In this document: positions 26,615 through 34,416 of the stretch, piece after piece | Numbering within the stretch: position 1 is the first letter of the stretch | Layout: each line of letters starts with the position of its first letter | DNA from: Bryobacteraceae bacterium | Lineage (GTDB): Bacteria; Acidobacteriota; Terriglobia; Bryobacterales; Bryobacteraceae | DNA length: 64,000 nucleotides | Direction of reading: 5' to 3' | Assembly: GCA_041394945.1 (NCBI GenBank) | Contig: JAWKHH010000001.1 | Span: 1,798,001-1,862,000 of the forward strand | Program-made: the position numbers and the translations under genes | Notes under the pieces: generated by a model | What the model saw: only the letters and a program-made list of their open reading frames with translations | Database searches by the model: none | What the model was told of the DNA's origin: nothing

Positions 26615-27052
26615 CGGATGCCCAGCATCGCGCGCGGCCCTTTTCGCCGCAGGGGGGACAGACGAACCATTCAGGCCAACGGTCGGGTCGGCCGACCAGG
26701 CCTGCAGTGGGGTCCACGGCCCCGACGGATATTGGGCGTATTCGGCGCCGGGGAGCGCAACCACGCCCGATGCGAACACCAACTCCAGTACTTTCCCTGG
26801 CGACCCGGCGAAAGCGCCCGCGGGCCGAAATGTCGCAGTTCCGCGCGGACTCCGTTTGCCGCTTGAGCAGCGCGTGCGCCCGAGTCGTAGGGGCTGAACA
26901 GTGGCGCCGGATTCGCCGCGAACAACTCCGACGTCTGCGCCGTTCCTTTCAAAGGCCATTGAGTCCCGCCGTCTTTCCCGGAGGAGATCCCCCCCTCTTC
27001 AACTTCGCTCATGAGTTGGCCCGCGCTCCGAAATTCTCCCGTCTGCTTCTAA

Positions 27053-27089
27053 GGACTCGCCGGCACAACGGCGCTGGGGCGGCGAGTCC
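27053..27089. repeat. Perfect 10-base inverted repeat (hairpin)
   Basis: GGACTCGCCG (27053-27062) pairs perfectly with CGGCGAGTCC (27080-27089) across 17 bases. No T-tract follows on either strand. It may be a transcription end structure or a dispersed palindromic element. Confidence 0.5.
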
Positions 27090-27122
27090 CTACCGGCCTT
27101 GAGGGCGCCCCGCCCTGTGCCG

Positions 27123-27139
27123 GCTTGATAGCGTCAAGC
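27123..27139. repeat. Short inverted repeat GCTTGA/TCAAGC
   Basis: GCTTGA (27123-27128) and TCAAGC (27134-27139) form a 6-base hairpin with a 5-base loop. It lies 112 bases upstream of the RNase J gene. Its role is unknown. Confidence 0.35.
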
Positions 27140-27232
27140 TTGTCGCGAAACGTCAAATGGCAGGACCAGGGGCGGAGTTCGACAGAGGCCGCGAGATCGA
27201 ACGCCGTGCTCGACATTGTCTCCCGCCCGCCA

Positions 27233-27241
27233 TGCTATTGT
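27233..27241 (+). promoter_or_regulatory. Extended -10 (TGCTATTGT) of the RNase J gene
   Basis: TGC followed by TATTGT (27236-27241) places the predicted start near 27248, three bases before ATG 27251. No Shine-Dalgarno is present, so the transcript may be leaderless. Confidence 0.4.
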
Positions 27242-27250
27242 TAAGGGCTT

Positions 27251-28918
27251 ATGCCCGAGAATGCTCTCCGGGTGGTCCCTCTCGGCGGTCTGGGCGAGTT
27301 CGGTATGAACTGCCTCGCCCTCGAATACGGCGACGACCTGATCGTCATCGACGCCGGCATGATGTTTCCTGACGCCGAACTCATGGGCGTCGACAGCGTC
27401 ATCCCGGACTTCACCTACCTCACGGACCGCAGGAAAAACGTCCGCGCCGTCATCTTCACCCACGGCCACGAAGATCACATCGGCGCCGCCGCCTTCCTCC
27501 TTTCCGAACTCGACGTCCCCGCCTACGGCACTCCGTTCACCCTCGGCCTGGTGGAACGCCGCCTCGACGAGCACGACATGCTCGATCACGTCACGCTCAA
27601 CCGCGTCAAACCGGGCGAGCGCGTACAGATCGGCCCTTTCCAGGTCGAATTCATTCACGTCACCCACTCGATCTCCCAAGCCGTCGCGCTCGCCATCACC
27701 ACGCCCCTCGGCGTCGTCATCCATACCGGCGACTTCAAGGTCGACCCCACCCCCACCGACAACGTCCCGTTCGACCTGCACGCCTTCGCCGAGTACGGCA
27801 AGCGCGGCGTGCTCCTGCTGCTCTCCGATTCCACCAACGCGGACCGGCCCGGCTCCTCCCCCAGCGAACGCGCTGTCAAGCCGCGCCTCGAAGAGATCTT
27901 CCATCGCGCCGATCATCGGCTCGTCTTTTCCACCTTCAGCTCGTCCATCCACCGCATCCAGCAGATCCTCGATCTCGCCCATGAGTTCAAGCGCAAGGTG
28001 GCCTTCCTCGGCCGAAGCATGTCCGAGGTCACCGAGATCGCCCACAACCTCGGCCTGCTCCGCATCCCCGACGACACTCTCCTCCGCCCGCAGGACATCC
28101 AGAACCTCCGCCGGGACCGCCTCTGCGTCATCGTCTCCGGCACGCAGGGCGAGCCGATGTCGGCCATGTCGCGCGTCGCCGTCGACAACCACCGCCATCT
28201 CTCCATCGAAACCGGCGACACCGTCGTCCTCAGCGCCCGCATCATCCCCGGCAACGAAAAAGCGATCTACCGGATGATGAATCACCTCGCCCGCCGCGGC
28301 GCCGATCTCATCTACGGCGCCATGACGCCCCCGGTTCACGTCTCCGGCCACGGCTCCTCGGAAGAGCTCAAGCTGATTCTGAACCTCGTGCGGCCCCGCT
28401 TCTTCATGCCGGTGCATGGTGAATTCCGCCAACTCGCCACCCACGCCGGCATCGCCGAGCAGATGCGCCATTCCGGCCTGGAACGGACGTTCGTCATCGA
28501 AAGCGGCGAAACGCTCACCATTGATGAATACGGCGCCCGCCGCGGCGAACGCGTCACGGTCGGCCGTGTCTGCATCGACTCCGGAACTATCGACGAGTTC
28601 GTCGACGACCTCGTCATCCGGGACCGCCGCCACCTCTCCGAAGACGGCTTCGTCCTGCCGATCATCGCCATCAACAAGCACACCGGCAAGCCCGAAGGCC
28701 AGCTTGAACTCGTCACCCGCGGTTTCATCTCCGAAGCCGGCACGGACCTGATGAAGCAGGCGCGCGCCGTCGTGATGAAAACGCTCGAATCGTCATCGGC
28801 GGAAGAACGGAGCGACTGGGGCGTCATTCAGGAAAAAGTCCGCGTCGACCTCAAGCGGTTCATCAACAAGCAGACGCAGCGCCGCCCGTTGATCATGCCC
28901 GTCATCCTAGAAGTCTGA
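27251..28918 (+). CDS. rnj: Ribonuclease J (555 aa)
   Basis: A cytoplasmic metallo-beta-lactamase-fold nuclease with endo- and 5'-3' exonuclease activity that matures and degrades RNA. The N-terminal core is unmistakable: VVPLGGLGEFGMNCLALEYGDDLIVIDAGMMFPD, then the zinc motif THGHEDHIGA. Further motifs are HTGDFKVD, SDSTNADRPGSSPSE (beta-CASP entry), HVSGHGSSEELKLILNLVRPRFFMPVHGEFRQL and a C-terminal domain to residue 555. The length is normal. The gene is followed after two bases by an FAD-oxidase gene. It probably has a leaderless transcript (extended -10 at 27233). Confidence 0.95.
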   Translation: MPENALRVVPLGGLGEFGMNCLALEYGDDLIVIDAGMMFPDAELMGVDSVIPDFTYLTDRRKNVRAVIFTHGHEDHIGAAAFLLSELDVPAYGTPFTLGLVERRLDEHDMLDHVTLNRVKPGERVQIGPFQVEFIHVTHSISQAVALAITTPLGVVIHTGDFKVDPTPTDNVPFDLHAFAEYGKRGVLLLLSDSTNADRPGSSPSERAVKPRLEEIFHRADHRLVFSTFSSSIHRIQQILDLAHEFKRKVAFLGRSMSEVTEIAHNLGLLRIPDDTLLRPQDIQNLRRDRLCVIVSGTQGEPMSAMSRVAVDNHRHLSIETGDTVVLSARIIPGNEKAIYRMMNHLARRGADLIYGAMTPPVHVSGHGSSEELKLILNLVRPRFFMPVHGEFRQLATHAGIAEQMRHSGLERTFVIESGETLTIDEYGARRGERVTVGRVCIDSGTIDEFVDDLVIRDRRHLSEDGFVLPIIAINKHTGKPEGQLELVTRGFISEAGTDLMKQARAVVMKTLESSSAEERSDWGVIQEKVRVDLKRFINKQTQRRPLIMPVILEV

Positions 28919-28920
28919 CG

Positions 28921-30279
28921 ATGTCCGGCCCCCGGACCATCGAAGACGCATCCGGTTTTCGCGGCTCCCCGGCCTCCATTCACAACCCGGCCACCATCGC
29001 CGAACTGGCAGCCGTCCTGCGCGATGCCGCCCGCGCCCACGCCCCGGTCGCCATCGCCGGCGGACTCACCGGAGTCACCGGCGGCGCCATTCCCGGTCCC
29101 GATTCATGCGCTGCCTGGATGATCTCGCTCGACCGCATGGCCGGCCTCCGCGTCGACGGCGACACCGCCATCGCCGGCGCCGGAGTATCGCTCGAAACGC
29201 TGCACCGTGCCGCTGCCCGCGCCGGCCTCTTCTACCCGCCGGACCCCACCGAGTGGACCGCGTCGGTGGGCGGCTCCATCGCCACCAACGCCTCCGGCTC
29301 GCGCAGCTTCCTCTACGGGGCAACCCGCCGCTGGATCCGCGCCCTCACCGTCGTCATGGCCGACGGAGAGATTCGGCGGTTCGAACGCGGCCACGCCGTC
29401 GATTTTCCCGTCCCCAGGATTCCCCTCCCCTCGACTACCAAGAACACCGCCGGCTATCCGCTCGCGCCCGGCATGGACTGGGTCGACCTGATCGCCGGCA
29501 GCGAGGGCACACTCGCCGTCGTCGCCGAGGCGGAACTCGCCCTCCTGCCCGCCCCGCGGGATTTGATCACCGGTGTCGTGTTCTTCGATAGCGAAGAAGG
29601 CGCCATCGCCGCCGTTGACGCCTGGCGCGGCGTTGAGGGCCTTCGGATGCTTGAATACATGGACCGCGCCTCCCTGGACCTCGTTCGCGCCCGGTTCGAA
29701 GACACGCCCCAAGCCGGCGCGGCGCTTCTCTACGAGCAGGAGGCCGACGACGACGCGGTCGACGCCTGGGTAGACCGCATTGACGCCGCCGGCGCTTCGC
29801 CCGACATCGCCTGGCTCGCCGCCTCGCAAGCCGACCGCGAACGCTTCCGCCACCTGCGTCACGCGCTGCCGGAAGCCGTCAACGACACCGTCCGCCGCAA
29901 CGGATTCCTCAAGCTCGGCTCGGACTACGCGGCGCCCGTGGCCCGCAATCGCGAGATGTTCGAGGCCTACCGCCGCCGGCTCAAGCGTGAGTTCCAAGGC
30001 GCTTACGTATTATTCGGCCACGTCGGCGACGCGCACCTGCACGCCAATATCCTGCCGCGGTCACAAGCGGAGTTCGATCGTGGAAAGGAAGCGATGCTCG
30101 ATTTGGCGCGGGAAGCGGTCGCAATGGGAGGAACCGTCAGCGCCGAGCATGGCCTGGGCAAGCGAAAACGTCACCTGCTCGAGCTTCAATATCTGGCGGG
30201 AGAGATCGCCGCGATGCGCGCGGTGAAAACTCGGCTCGACCCCGAATGGCGTCTCAGTCCAGGCAATTTATTCGCCTGA
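28921..30279 (+). CDS. FAD-linked oxidase, GlcD/D-lactate dehydrogenase type (452 aa)
   Basis: A flavoprotein of the glycolate oxidase GlcD / D-lactate dehydrogenase family, which oxidises 2-hydroxy acids to 2-oxo acids. The N-terminal FAD_binding_4 domain shows IHNPATIAELAAVLRDA, VAIAGGLTGVTGGAIP and PPDPTEWTASVGGSIATNASGSRSFLYGATR. The C-terminal FAD-oxidase domain shows GHVGDAHLHANILP and SAEHGLGKRKRHLL, the latter with the conserved catalytic-region His. The start is two bases after the RNase J stop, so co-transcription is likely although the functions seem unrelated. The partner subunits GlcE and GlcF are absent, so it is probably a single-subunit enzyme. The exact acid is unknown. Confidence 0.86.
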   Translation: MSGPRTIEDASGFRGSPASIHNPATIAELAAVLRDAARAHAPVAIAGGLTGVTGGAIPGPDSCAAWMISLDRMAGLRVDGDTAIAGAGVSLETLHRAAARAGLFYPPDPTEWTASVGGSIATNASGSRSFLYGATRRWIRALTVVMADGEIRRFERGHAVDFPVPRIPLPSTTKNTAGYPLAPGMDWVDLIAGSEGTLAVVAEAELALLPAPRDLITGVVFFDSEEGAIAAVDAWRGVEGLRMLEYMDRASLDLVRARFEDTPQAGAALLYEQEADDDAVDAWVDRIDAAGASPDIAWLAASQADRERFRHLRHALPEAVNDTVRRNGFLKLGSDYAAPVARNREMFEAYRRRLKREFQGAYVLFGHVGDAHLHANILPRSQAEFDRGKEAMLDLAREAVAMGGTVSAEHGLGKRKRHLLELQYLAGEIAAMRAVKTRLDPEWRLSPGNLFA

Positions 30280-30315
30280 AGCCGGTGTACAATATGGTCT
30301 GCTGACGCAGAGGCT

Positions 30316-30370
30316 AAAAAAACCGCATCGGACCAGAGCCGCTCCGTTCAAACGTCCTGATCCGATGCGG
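30316..30370 (-). terminator. Rho-independent terminator, minus strand
   Basis: On the minus strand a 12-pair stem (10 perfect pairs; arms at 30359-30370 and 30323-30334) encloses a 24-base loop and is followed by seven Ts (30322-30316). No minus-strand gene precedes it, so it most likely ends a small RNA or antisense transcript from the 30.3-30.8 kb stretch. Confidence 0.6.
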
Positions 30371-30535
30371 CCGCCTCCCCGTGAGGTGGGGATTCGGTAG
30401 CGCGTCCGATCAACCTCCGTTGTACTGACAGCAGCTCCAAGCAAGGCCCGCGTCCAAACAGTCTCACCTGGACTACCGCCGGGGACCAGATCGCGCCACC
30501 AGCGGACGAAACTCGTGAATTAGGTCTCGGCCAAC
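30371..30535 (-). other. Non-coding stretch between two minus-strand terminators, possible small RNA
   Basis: There is no credible gene. On the minus strand the sequence contains several short self-complementary segments (GTCCA/TGGAC, CGTCCG/CGGACG, CCCC/GGGG) and ends at the terminator at 30316. A structured RNA of roughly 160-220 bases is possible. Features of 6S, SRP, RNase P or tmRNA were looked for by eye and not found. Confidence 0.35.
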
Positions 30536-30664
30536 AAAAAAACCCCTCTGATGCAACTGGTAACCGCTCGAGGAGCGCTGGGAGTGATAAACGTCTTCTT
30601 CCCGGAGCACATGTTCCTTGCCTGTTACGCGGTACCCTTTACGACCACCCGTTGCAGCAGAGGG
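30536..30664 (-). ncRNA. Candidate structured small RNA closed by a 17-position stem and U-tract
   Basis: On the minus strand, the 5' arm (30664-30648) and the 3' arm (30560-30544) pair at 15 of 17 positions. The 3' arm is followed directly by seven Ts (30542-30536). The interior contains a CGCTC/GAGCG hairpin. A closing stem at both ends plus a terminal U-tract is the layout of a free small RNA of about 129 bases. The family is not recognised, and the promoter was not found. Confidence 0.45.
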
Positions 30665-30774
30665 TTCAGGTTTTCAAGAGTTGACTTCCACAATTCGTCT
30701 TCTACAAGGGCATCCGCCGGGCCAAAGTCGCCACACACCCAATTCGTTGAAAACACAGCTTGAACCGGATGCGA

Positions 30775-30820
30775 CACACCGCGGTGTCGGGCGCCTGGGG
30801 CCACCCGGTGTGGCGGTGTG
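30775..30820. repeat. Inverted repeat CACACCGC/GCGGTGTG before the 30837 gene
   Basis: CACACCGC (30775-30782) and GCGGTGTG (30813-30820) are perfect inverted repeats 30 bases apart, and a smaller dyad CGACAC/GTGTCG overlaps the left arm. The right arm ends two bases before a -10-like CACAAT (30822-30827), so the site could be an operator for the 30837 gene. Confidence 0.4.
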
Positions 30821-30821
30821 A

Positions 30822-30827
30822 CACAAT
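30822..30827 (+). promoter_or_regulatory. -10-like CACAAT 15 bases before the GTG at 30837
   Basis: CACAAT begins 15 bases before the GTG start, the same distance as for the genes at 4118 and 27251. No Shine-Dalgarno is seen, so a leaderless transcript is plausible. Confidence 0.35.
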
Positions 30828-30836
30828 CGTCAGGTA

Positions 30837-32189
30837 GTGACCCGCCGCCAATTGCTGCCTCTGGCCGCCGCTGCGATTCCCGGAGTGTGCCGCCCGCAAT
30901 CCTCCAACCCGGCCGTTGACTATAAGACGGATCGCCCGCACCCTCGTTTGCTCCTTCCGGCCCGGCGCCTCAAACTCGTGCAACGCGAGCGCGAACGGGA
31001 ATCCCTGCGCTGGATCGCGTTCCAAACTCTGATCAAGGCCAAGGCGAATTTCCCGGAGCCGGGCTTCGTCGATTCCCTCTACTTCGTCACCACCGGCGAC
31101 CAGGCCTATGGCCGCCGCGCCATCGAGTGGGCCCTGAAAGGCTCCGACGTCCGCCAGCAGGCATTCGTTTTCGACTGGTGCCAGGAACTGCTCTCGGCCG
31201 CGGAGAAGAAAGCGCTCGGGTCGCGGATGACAGCCGGCATGGCCGCGCTCGCCAAGGACGACTCCATCGCAGCCGCCAGTGCGCGCATCCTCGCCGCCTC
31301 GGCCCTAACCGGCCACGAACCGGGGATGGCGGAGCAGCACATCGCGCCAGTGGTCGACATCTGGTGGAAGCGCAAGATCCTTACGCCCATCGCGAAAGGC
31401 GAAGTGCCCATCGAACAGAAAGAGCACCTGGCGCTGCTCGAGATGTTCCATGTCCTGCGAGACAACCTCGATATCGATCTTCGCGAAGCGGCGGCGAAAT
31501 TCTTCACCACGCTCCCCATCTACCACATCCTGGCCCACTACCCGGCTCCGTTTCCCGCTCCGGAAAACGAGTACCGAATCCCGCTCATGGCCGCCCATCA
31601 GGAACCCGACCTGCGCGAGGCCACCCGCAGCCGCGCCGCCGGTCTCGCCATGGTCGCCTACGACAACAACTCGCAGGAAATGCAGTTCCTCCAGGGCTGG
31701 CTCATCAATGACCGGTTCCTGCTGCGCGGCCCCTATGGCATCCCCTACGAATACCTGTGGGCGAACCCCTATCAGCCCGGCCTCAGCTTCCACTACCTCC
31801 CCAACATCTATCACGATCCCCGCACCGGCCGGCTCATCATCCGCTCCACGTGGGAGGACGACGCCGTCTGGTACTACCAGGCTGGCGGCGCCCGCCAGAT
31901 GTTCGAACAGGGACAGATCCGTAACCTCGACGCCAACGCGCTCGACAAGCAGATCGTGATGGGCAACACCATCCTTCTGCCGGCGTCCATGAGCCCTCGA
32001 TTCACCATAGCCACCGAGGACAAGACCACTTACTATGTTGTCGGCCTGGACCCGGAGAGCATCTATGGCGTCGAGGTCGACGACGAAGAAATCCGCGACG
32101 TCCGCAGTGACCGGGGCGGAGTGCTCGAACTGAACTTCCCGCCCAAGCGCTACGCCACGGTCCTGCTCAACAAGATCGCGAAGAGTTGA
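30837..32189 (+). CDS. Exported protein, possibly heparinase/alginate-lyase-like (450 aa)
   Basis: The N-terminus TRRQLLPLAAAAIPGV has a Tat-like twin arginine and a hydrophobic stretch. After that, HPRLLLPARRLKLVQRERERESLRW resembles the opening of alginate-lyase/heparinase II-III-type proteins. A helical region follows to about residue 270 and a beta-rich C-terminal part (YHDPRTGRLIIRSTWEDDAVWYYQAGGARQMFEQGQI ... LELNFPPKRYATVLLN), the same two-domain layout as these lyases. Catalytic residues could not be assigned with confidence, so polysaccharide cleavage is an inference. An inverted repeat and a -10-like box precede the GTG start. It is not obviously in an operon with the Uma2 gene 69 bases downstream. 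Confidence 0.5.
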   Translation: MTRRQLLPLAAAAIPGVCRPQSSNPAVDYKTDRPHPRLLLPARRLKLVQRERERESLRWIAFQTLIKAKANFPEPGFVDSLYFVTTGDQAYGRRAIEWALKGSDVRQQAFVFDWCQELLSAAEKKALGSRMTAGMAALAKDDSIAAASARILAASALTGHEPGMAEQHIAPVVDIWWKRKILTPIAKGEVPIEQKEHLALLEMFHVLRDNLDIDLREAAAKFFTTLPIYHILAHYPAPFPAPENEYRIPLMAAHQEPDLREATRSRAAGLAMVAYDNNSQEMQFLQGWLINDRFLLRGPYGIPYEYLWANPYQPGLSFHYLPNIYHDPRTGRLIIRSTWEDDAVWYYQAGGARQMFEQGQIRNLDANALDKQIVMGNTILLPASMSPRFTIATEDKTTYYVVGLDPESIYGVEVDDEEIRDVRSDRGGVLELNFPPKRYATVLLNKIAKS

Positions 32190-32258
32190 TTCGGCCCCGC
32201 CACCGCCCGCGCTACCATTGAAGCGAACAGGCGATGAGCGGTTCACGCTCACGATAGG

Positions 32259-32759
32259 ATGGCCGCCGCCTCCAGACGGGCAGGCACACTGACTCGACGA
32301 ACGGAGCGGCTTTCGTACGTGAACATACCCAAAAAGAACCACACTAGAATGCAGAAGCGCCTTGGAGACCTGCTCTCCGGCGCCGGAGGCCAGCAGTGGG
32401 TGACTCTGATCGAGCTTCCCTTCGTCCCCGCGCCTTCGCGGGACGCCTCGCTGATGACCGCCGATGTCGCCGTGGTCGGCGTTAAGCGCTGGTCCACCGA
32501 CGAGGATTGGCTTACCGGCTCACCCGAACTCGTCATTGAGGTGCTCGCCTCCGAGAACACCGCCTCGGAAATGCTCGACCGCGAACGGACCTGCTTCCGC
32601 GGCGGATGCCGCGAGTTTTGGGAGGTGGATCCGGACCGGCGCCTGCTGCGAGTCACTCACAAAGACGGCAAGAGCGCCACCTACGGCGACGGCGACCGCG
32701 TGCCCGTCGCTTTGTTCGGCAGCGTTACCATCTCTGTTGAGGAGATCTTCTCCTCGTAG
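32259..32759 (+). CDS. Uma2 family protein (DUF820), restriction-endonuclease-like fold (166 aa)
   Basis: The family core is readable: MTADVAVVGVKRW, GSPELVIEVLASENTASEMLDRERTCFRGGCREFWEVDPDRRLLRVTH. The residues D in ADVAVV, E in LVIEVL and the following DR fit the PD-(D/E)xK-like active site described for Uma2. These proteins are widespread and multicopy in Acidobacteriota and Cyanobacteria, and their biological role is unresolved. ATG 32259 has a weak TAGGA just before it. An earlier MQKRL methionine is also possible. The next gene starts 11 bases after the stop behind a GGAG, so the two may be co-transcribed. Translation within the N-terminal 30 residues looks unusually Arg-rich. Confidence 0.78.
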   Translation: MAAASRRAGTLTRRTERLSYVNIPKKNHTRMQKRLGDLLSGAGGQQWVTLIELPFVPAPSRDASLMTADVAVVGVKRWSTDEDWLTGSPELVIEVLASENTASEMLDRERTCFRGGCREFWEVDPDRRLLRVTHKDGKSATYGDGDRVPVALFGSVTISVEEIFSS

Positions 32760-32770
32760 GAGATCCCCGC

Positions 32771-33436
32771 TTGTCCAGCCAGCACATCCAGGCTACCGAC
32801 GCGCTTGTCGACTACATCCGCTCCGTCTCGCACCCGGAGCCGGATCTTCTTCGCCGCCTGCGCGAGGAGACCGCCGCCGACCCCATGGCGCGCATGCAGA
32901 TCACTCCCGAGCAGGGGTGGCTGCTGCGCCTGCTGGTGGGCCTCATCGGAGCGCGGCGGACCATCGAAATCGGTGTCTTCACCGGCTACAGCTCCACCAG
33001 CGTCGCGCTCGCTCTCCCGCCCGGCGGCAAGATCACCGCCTGCGACGTCAGCGACAAATGGACTTCAGTGGCCCGCCGCTACTGGCGCGAGGCGGGCGTT
33101 GAAGAAAAGATCGATCTGCACCTCGCGCCGGCCCGCGACACCCTCGACTCCCTGCTCGCCGCCGGCTCCGCCGGCTCCTACGACTTCGCTTTCATCGACG
33201 CCGACAAGACCGGCTATGCCGACTACTACGATCGCTGCTTCGAACTACTCCGCCCGGGCGGGTTGATCGCCGTTGATAACACGCTCTGGTACGCCCGCGT
33301 GATCGACGACTCCGTGCAGGACGCCGACACCGTCGCACTGCGCGCATTCAACAAGAAACTCGCCGCGGATCTTCGCATCGATCTGATCCTGCTTCCCGTC
33401 GGCGACGGACTCACGCTCGCGCGCAAACGCGGCTGA
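32771..33436 (+). CDS. Class I SAM-dependent O-methyltransferase, caffeoyl-CoA OMT-like (221 aa)
   Basis: A cytoplasmic methyltransferase of the O-methyltransferase family 3. The SAM-binding motif reads RTIEIGVFTGYSSTSVALALPPGGKITACDVS. The metal/catalytic region reads YDFAFIDADKTGYADYYDRCFELLRPGGLIAVDNTLWYARV, with the acidic D and DN residues that bind the divalent metal. The C-terminus LPVGDGLTLARKR is also typical. The length is normal. TTG 32771 is preceded by GGAG eight bases away. The substrate is likely a catechol-like small molecule but cannot be told from sequence. A 42-base gap separates it from the next gene, which has a different promoter-like element. Confidence 0.88.
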   Translation: MSSQHIQATDALVDYIRSVSHPEPDLLRRLREETAADPMARMQITPEQGWLLRLLVGLIGARRTIEIGVFTGYSSTSVALALPPGGKITACDVSDKWTSVARRYWREAGVEEKIDLHLAPARDTLDSLLAAGSAGSYDFAFIDADKTGYADYYDRCFELLRPGGLIAVDNTLWYARVIDDSVQDADTVALRAFNKKLAADLRIDLILLPVGDGLTLARKRG

Positions 33437-33478
33437 TGAAGTCATTGTGGCCCTCGGCTTGCCGTAAATCAGGGTGCT

Positions 33479-33847
33479 ATGCCCGACATCAAGGAAATCG
33501 CGAAAACCACGATCGGCGAGATCGAACGGATGATTAACGCCAAGACTGTAGTCGGCGATCCGATTCAAGTCGAAGGCGCAACCTTGATCCCCCTGGTCAG
33601 CTTCGGCTTCGGCTTCGGAGCCGGCGGCGGCCAGGGCAGGAACGAAAAGACCGGTGAGGGCGACGGCGGCGGAACCGGCGGCGGAGGCGGCGTGAAGCCG
33701 GTTGCCGTGATCATCGCCTCCAAGGACGGCGTCCGCGTGCAGCCCATCAAACCCGGCGCCACCGGACTGGTCGAGAAGATCGCCGAATCCATCGGCAACG
33801 CCCGCCGCGCCAGATCCTCGGAGTCTTCGCCCGAAGCCGAAAGCTGA
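33479..33847 (+). CDS. GerW/YtfJ family protein (122 aa)
   Basis: This matches the GerW (YtfJ) family, named for a Bacillus spore germination protein but also found in non-sporing bacteria. It starts with a helix (IKEIAKTTIGEIERMINAKTVVGDPIQVEGATLIPLVSFGFGFGAGGG), followed by a Gly-rich insert and VKPVAVIIASKDGVRVQPI. The next gene is DUF2953, the same partner as ytfI beside ytfJ in Bacillus, which supports both calls. A TAAATC hexamer 14 bases before the ATG and the absence of a Shine-Dalgarno suggest a leaderless transcript. No sporulation genes are in the window, so the role is unknown. Confidence 0.85.
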   Translation: MPDIKEIAKTTIGEIERMINAKTVVGDPIQVEGATLIPLVSFGFGFGAGGGQGRNEKTGEGDGGGTGGGGGVKPVAVIIASKDGVRVQPIKPGATGLVEKIAESIGNARRARSSESSPEAES

Positions 33848-33852
33848 GCCCG

Positions 33853-34416
33853 ATGCCGGCGGCCGCTGCCCTGCTCCTGGGTGCGTTGCTCCTGCTGTCG
33901 ATCCCGGTCGAGTTCGCGTTCGACGTTCGCCGGCATGATCGCGCGCGAGCACAAGTCATGTTCCGGTGGCTGTTCGGGGTGGTCGCGTTCCCGATCGCCC
34001 CGTCCTATCGGCGCCGCCGCCCTCGCAACAAAGCGAAGCCGCGCCGCCCGGGCAGACTCGAATGGTCCCGCGTCGTCGGCGCACTGCGCGACCCGGCCTT
34101 CCGCCGGGCGGCGGGGCGGTTCCTCCGCCGGACCTTCTCCGCGATTCATCTCCGCCGCTTTCGCCTTTGGCTGCGTTTGGGTCTCGACGATCCGGCCGAC
34201 ACCGGTTTGGCGTGGGCTGTGGCGGGTCCGGCGATCGCGCTGCTTGACCGGCGCGGCGCCGTCGACGCGGCGCCAAGGTTCAACGGCGAGTCGCTGGAGT
34301 TCGAAACGCAGGGCATCGTTTGGTTCGTTCCTTCGTTTTTGGCCGTTGCGGCGATCGCTTTCGCCTTGTCGCCGGCGGCCGTCCGCGCGGTGATTCGGCA
34401 CGGGGTGCGAGCATGA
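33853..34416 (+). CDS. DUF2953/YtfI-like membrane protein (187 aa)
   Basis: A protein with an N-terminal membrane segment (residues about 2-22), a very basic loop (SYRRRRPRNKAKPRRPGRLEW), a conserved amphipathic core (IHLRRFRLWLRLGLDDPADTGLAWAVAGPAIALL) and a C-terminal membrane segment (IVWFVPSFLAVAAIAFALSP). This layout is DUF2953, represented by B. subtilis YtfI next to YtfJ. It starts five bases after the GerW-like gene, and its stop overlaps the next start (ATGA at 34413), so the three genes form an operon. Function unknown. The name is by layout and context rather than by a strong motif. Confidence 0.7.
   Translation: MPAAAALLLGALLLLSIPVEFAFDVRRHDRARAQVMFRWLFGVVAFPIAPSYRRRRPRNKAKPRRPGRLEWSRVVGALRDPAFRRAAGRFLRRTFSAIHLRRFRLWLRLGLDDPADTGLAWAVAGPAIALLDRRGAVDAAPRFNGESLEFETQGIVWFVPSFLAVAAIAFALSPAAVRAVIRHGVRA

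Larger units (their letters stand above)
26615..27232. other. Mostly non-coding stretch with possible decayed minus-strand gene and hairpins
   Basis: No intact gene is convincing here. On the minus strand, a protein-like segment read from about 27012 (GTAQTSELFAANPAPLFSPYDSG) seems to continue in another frame to about 26612 (AFAGSPGKVLELVFASGVVALPGAEYAQ). This would be one gene broken by a frameshift, but the family is not recognised. The right part holds inverted repeats (27053-27089 and 27123-27139) and then the short upstream region of the RNase J gene. Confidence 0.3.

Noticed and set aside
27134..28681. Minus-strand open frame of 515 codons opposite RNase J
   Set aside because: Acidic, repetitive composition without a fold pattern; RNase J motifs are clear on the other strand.
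30536..30664. Assignment of the small RNA candidate as 6S, SRP or RNase P RNA
   Set aside because: The length and loops do not show the central bubble of 6S, the GGAA tetraloop region of SRP, or the RNase P core sequences.
30551..30821. Short plus-strand frames (about 67-70 codons) in the gap before 30837
   Set aside because: No ribosome site, no codon pattern like neighbouring genes, and they overlap the structured minus-strand sequence.
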